A program made the position numbers and the translations under genes. Below, piece by piece: positions 61,574 through 64,000 of a DNA stretch of 64,000 nucleotides. Location: the NCBI GenBank assembly GCA_963556495.2, contig OY747714.1, positions 52,782,541 to 52,846,540 on the forward strand, given 5' to 3'. Below the pieces are notes generated by a model that was not told the origin of the DNA, did not search any database, and saw only the letters and a list, made by a program, of their open reading frames with translations. Each line of letters opens with the position of its first letter. The stretch's first letter is position 1. Source of the stretch: Valencia hispanica (taxonomy: Eukaryota; Chordata; Actinopteri; Cyprinodontiformes; Valenciidae).

Positions 61574-64000
61574 ATAGATAGAAGTGAGACATGGACAGAT
61601 AGAAGTGAGACATGGACAGATAGAAGCGAGACATGGACAGATAGAAGTGAGACATGGACAGATAGGAGTGAGACATGGACTGATAGAAGTGAGACATGGA
61701 CAGATAGAAGTGAGACATGGACAACTAGAAGTGAGACATGGACAGATAGGAGTGAGACATGGACAGATAGGAGTGAGACATGGACAGATAGAAGTGAGAC
61801 ATGGACAGATAGAAGTGAGACATGGACAACTAGAAGTGAGACATGGACAGATAGGAGTGAGACATGGACAGATAGAAGTGAGACATGGACAGATATGAGT
61901 GAGACATGGACAGACAGAAGTGAGACATGGACAGATAGGAGTGAGACATGGACAGATAGAAGTGATAGAAGTAAGACATGGACAGATAGGAGTGATAGAA
62001 GTGAGACATGGACAGATAGGAGTGAGACATGGACAGAAAGGAGTGAGACATGGACAGATAGAAGTGATAGAAGTAAAACATGGACAGACAGAAGTGAGAC
62101 ATGGACAGATAGGAGTGAGACATGGACAGATAGAAGTGATAGAAGTAAGACATGGACAGACAGAAGTGAGACATGGACAGATAGGAGTGAGACATGGACA
62201 GATAGAAGTGATAGAAGTAAGACATGGACAGACAGAAGTGAGACATGGACAGATAGGAGTGAGACATGGACAGATAGAAGTGAGACATGGACAGATAGGA
62301 GTGATAGAAGTGAGACATGGACGATAGAAGTGAGACATGGACAGATAGAAGTGAGACATGGACAGATAGAAGTGATACATGGACAAATAGAAGTGAGACA
62401 TGTACAGATAGAAGTGAGACATGGACAGATAGGAGTGAGACATGGACTGATAGAAGTGAGACTTGGACAGATAGAAGTGAGACATGGACAGATGGGAGTG
62501 ATAGAAGTGAGACATGGATGGATAGAAGTGAGACATGGACAGATAGGAGTGAGACATGGACAGATAGAAGTGAGACATGGACAGATAGAAGTGAGACATG
62601 GACAACTAGAAGTGAGACATGGACAGATAGGAGTGAGACATGGACAGATAGAAGTGAGACATGGACAGATAGGAGTGATAGAAGTGAGACATGGACGATA
62701 GAAGTGAGACATGGACAGATAGAAGTGAGACATGGACAGATAGAAGTGATACATGGACAAATAGAAGTGAGACATGTACAGATAGAAGTGAGACATGGAC
62801 AGATAGGAGTGAGACATGGACTGATAGAAGTGAGACATGGACAGATAGAAGTGAGACATGGACAGATGGGAGTGATAGAAGTGAGACATGGATGGATAGA
62901 AGTGAGACATGGACAGATAGGAGTGAGACATGGACAGATAGAAGTGAGACATGGACAGATAGAAGTGAGACATGGACAACTAGAAGTGAGACATGGACAG
63001 ATAGGAGTGAGACATGGACAGATAGAAGTGAGACATGGACAGATAGAAGTGAGACATGGACAGATAGAAGTGAGGGCATGGCAGATAGAAGTGAGACATG
63101 GACAGATAGGAGTGATAGAAATGAGACATGGACAGATAGAAGTGATAGAAGTAAGACATGGACAGACAGAAGTGAGACATAGACGGATAGGAGTGATAGA
63201 AGTAAGACATGGACAGACAGAAGTGAGACATGGACAGATAGGAGTGAGACATGGACAGATAGAAGTGAGACGTGGACAGATAGAAGTGAGACATGGACAG
63301 ATAGAAGTGAGGGCATGGCAGATAGAAGTGAGACATGGACAGATAGGAGTGATAGAAATGAGACATGTACAGATAGAAGTGAGACATGGACAGATAGAAG
63401 CGAGGCATGGACAGATAGAAGTGAGACATGGACAGATAGGAGTGAGACATGGACAGATAGAAGTGAGACATGGACAGATAGAAGTGAGACATGGACAACT
63501 AGAAGTGAGACATGGACAGATAGAAGTGAGGGCATGGCAGATAGAAGTGAGACATGGACAGATAGGAGTGATAGAAATGAGACATGGACAGATAGAAGTG
63601 ATAGAAGTAAGACATGGACAGACAGAAGTGAGACATAGACAGATAGGAGTGATAGAAGTAAGACATGGACAGACAGAAGTGAGACATGGACAGATAGAAG
63701 CGAGACATGGACAGATAGAAGTGAGACATGGACAGATAGGAGTGAGACATGACAGATATAAGTGATAGAAGTGAGACATGGACAGATAGGAGTGATAGAA
63801 GTGAGACAGGGACAGATAGGAGTGATAGAAGTGAGACATGGACAGATAGGAGTGAGACATGGACAGATAGAAGTGAGACATGGACAGATAGAAGTGAGAC
63901 ATGGACAGATAGGAGTGAGACATGGACAGATAGAAGTGAGACATGGACAACTAGAAGTGAGACATGGACAGATAGAAGTGAGGGCATGGCAGATAGAAGT
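61574..64000. repeat. 21-bp minisatellite, continues past the window end
   Basis: Units ACATGGACAGATAGAAGTGAG run head to tail, with variants AGATAGGAG, AGACAGAAG and CAACTAGAAG. Some units have a 9-bp expansion (GATAGAAGTGATAGAAGTG), and occasional GAGGGCATGGCAG variants occur (near 63073, 63310, 63529 and 63982). About 115 units are seen. A block with ATGGACGATAG and ATGTACAG recurs with a 374-bp offset (62321 and 62695). The array is open at the right edge. The many long ORFs on both strands follow from the 21-bp period and are not called as genes. Confidence 0.95.

Noticed and set aside
61565..63987. Overlapping ORFs of 300-700 codons in the 21-bp array
   Set aside because: Same cause. 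Several frames on both strands are open at once, which is a property of the repeat and not of a gene.

Overview
This window looks like nuclear DNA of a teleost (ray-finned) fish. It holds intron-containing immunoglobulin-superfamily genes with phase-1 introns, decayed Tc1, hAT-like and LINE copies of kinds common in fish genomes, and nearly 45 kb of tandem repeats. There are no prokaryotic-style operons. All identifications were made by eye; nothing was searched or computed.

Layout. (1) 1-2200: a broken, minus-strand, two-exon gene for a DDE/rve-type integrase-like protein. (2) 2200-5980: non-coding DNA with a Tc1/mariner remnant (about 3606-4234) and a 1.06 kb fold-back element with arms of about 300 bp (about 4432-5489). 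(3) 6006-10234, plus strand: five Ig V-set exons, one transmembrane exon placed unexpectedly after the first V exon, and a short tail exon. All are bounded by plausible splice sites and share phase 1. A LINE fragment (about 7185-8480) sits in the V2-V3 intron. (4) 10235-12168: probable 3' UTR and flank. (5) 12169-45888: one uninterrupted satellite of about 33.7 kb built from a 34-bp monomer (about 990 copies), with internal higher-order duplications of 2114, 1360, 510, 408 and 306 bp. (6) 45889-48680: mobile-element remnants (hAT-like end, short non-autonomous element, LINE 3' tail, LINE endonuclease fragment). (7) 49087-57512, minus strand: an Fc-receptor-like (FCRL-like) gene with a candidate mini-exon, Ig D1, Ig D2, a transmembrane exon and a tail. 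Its first large intron is filled by a 6.6 kb minisatellite of 24/32-bp units. (8) 58562-60867: a 15-bp minisatellite. (9) 61574-64000: a 21-bp minisatellite that runs off the window.

The most unusual observation is that the minisatellite in the FCRL-like gene is a multiplied copy of that gene's own intron-exon junction. On the coding strand each unit reads as a pyrimidine-rich tract, CCTCCAG, then the first exon bases. Five copies of a longer piece of the exon start are embedded at the far end of the array. The real Ig exon is therefore preceded by roughly 250 near-identical candidate 3' splice sites.

The two immune-type genes point toward each other across the 34-bp satellite. Both would encode cell-surface Ig-fold proteins. 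The V-set cluster resembles teleost B7/butyrophilin-like proteins, and the minus-strand gene resembles FCRL. Their ligands and functions cannot be read from sequence.
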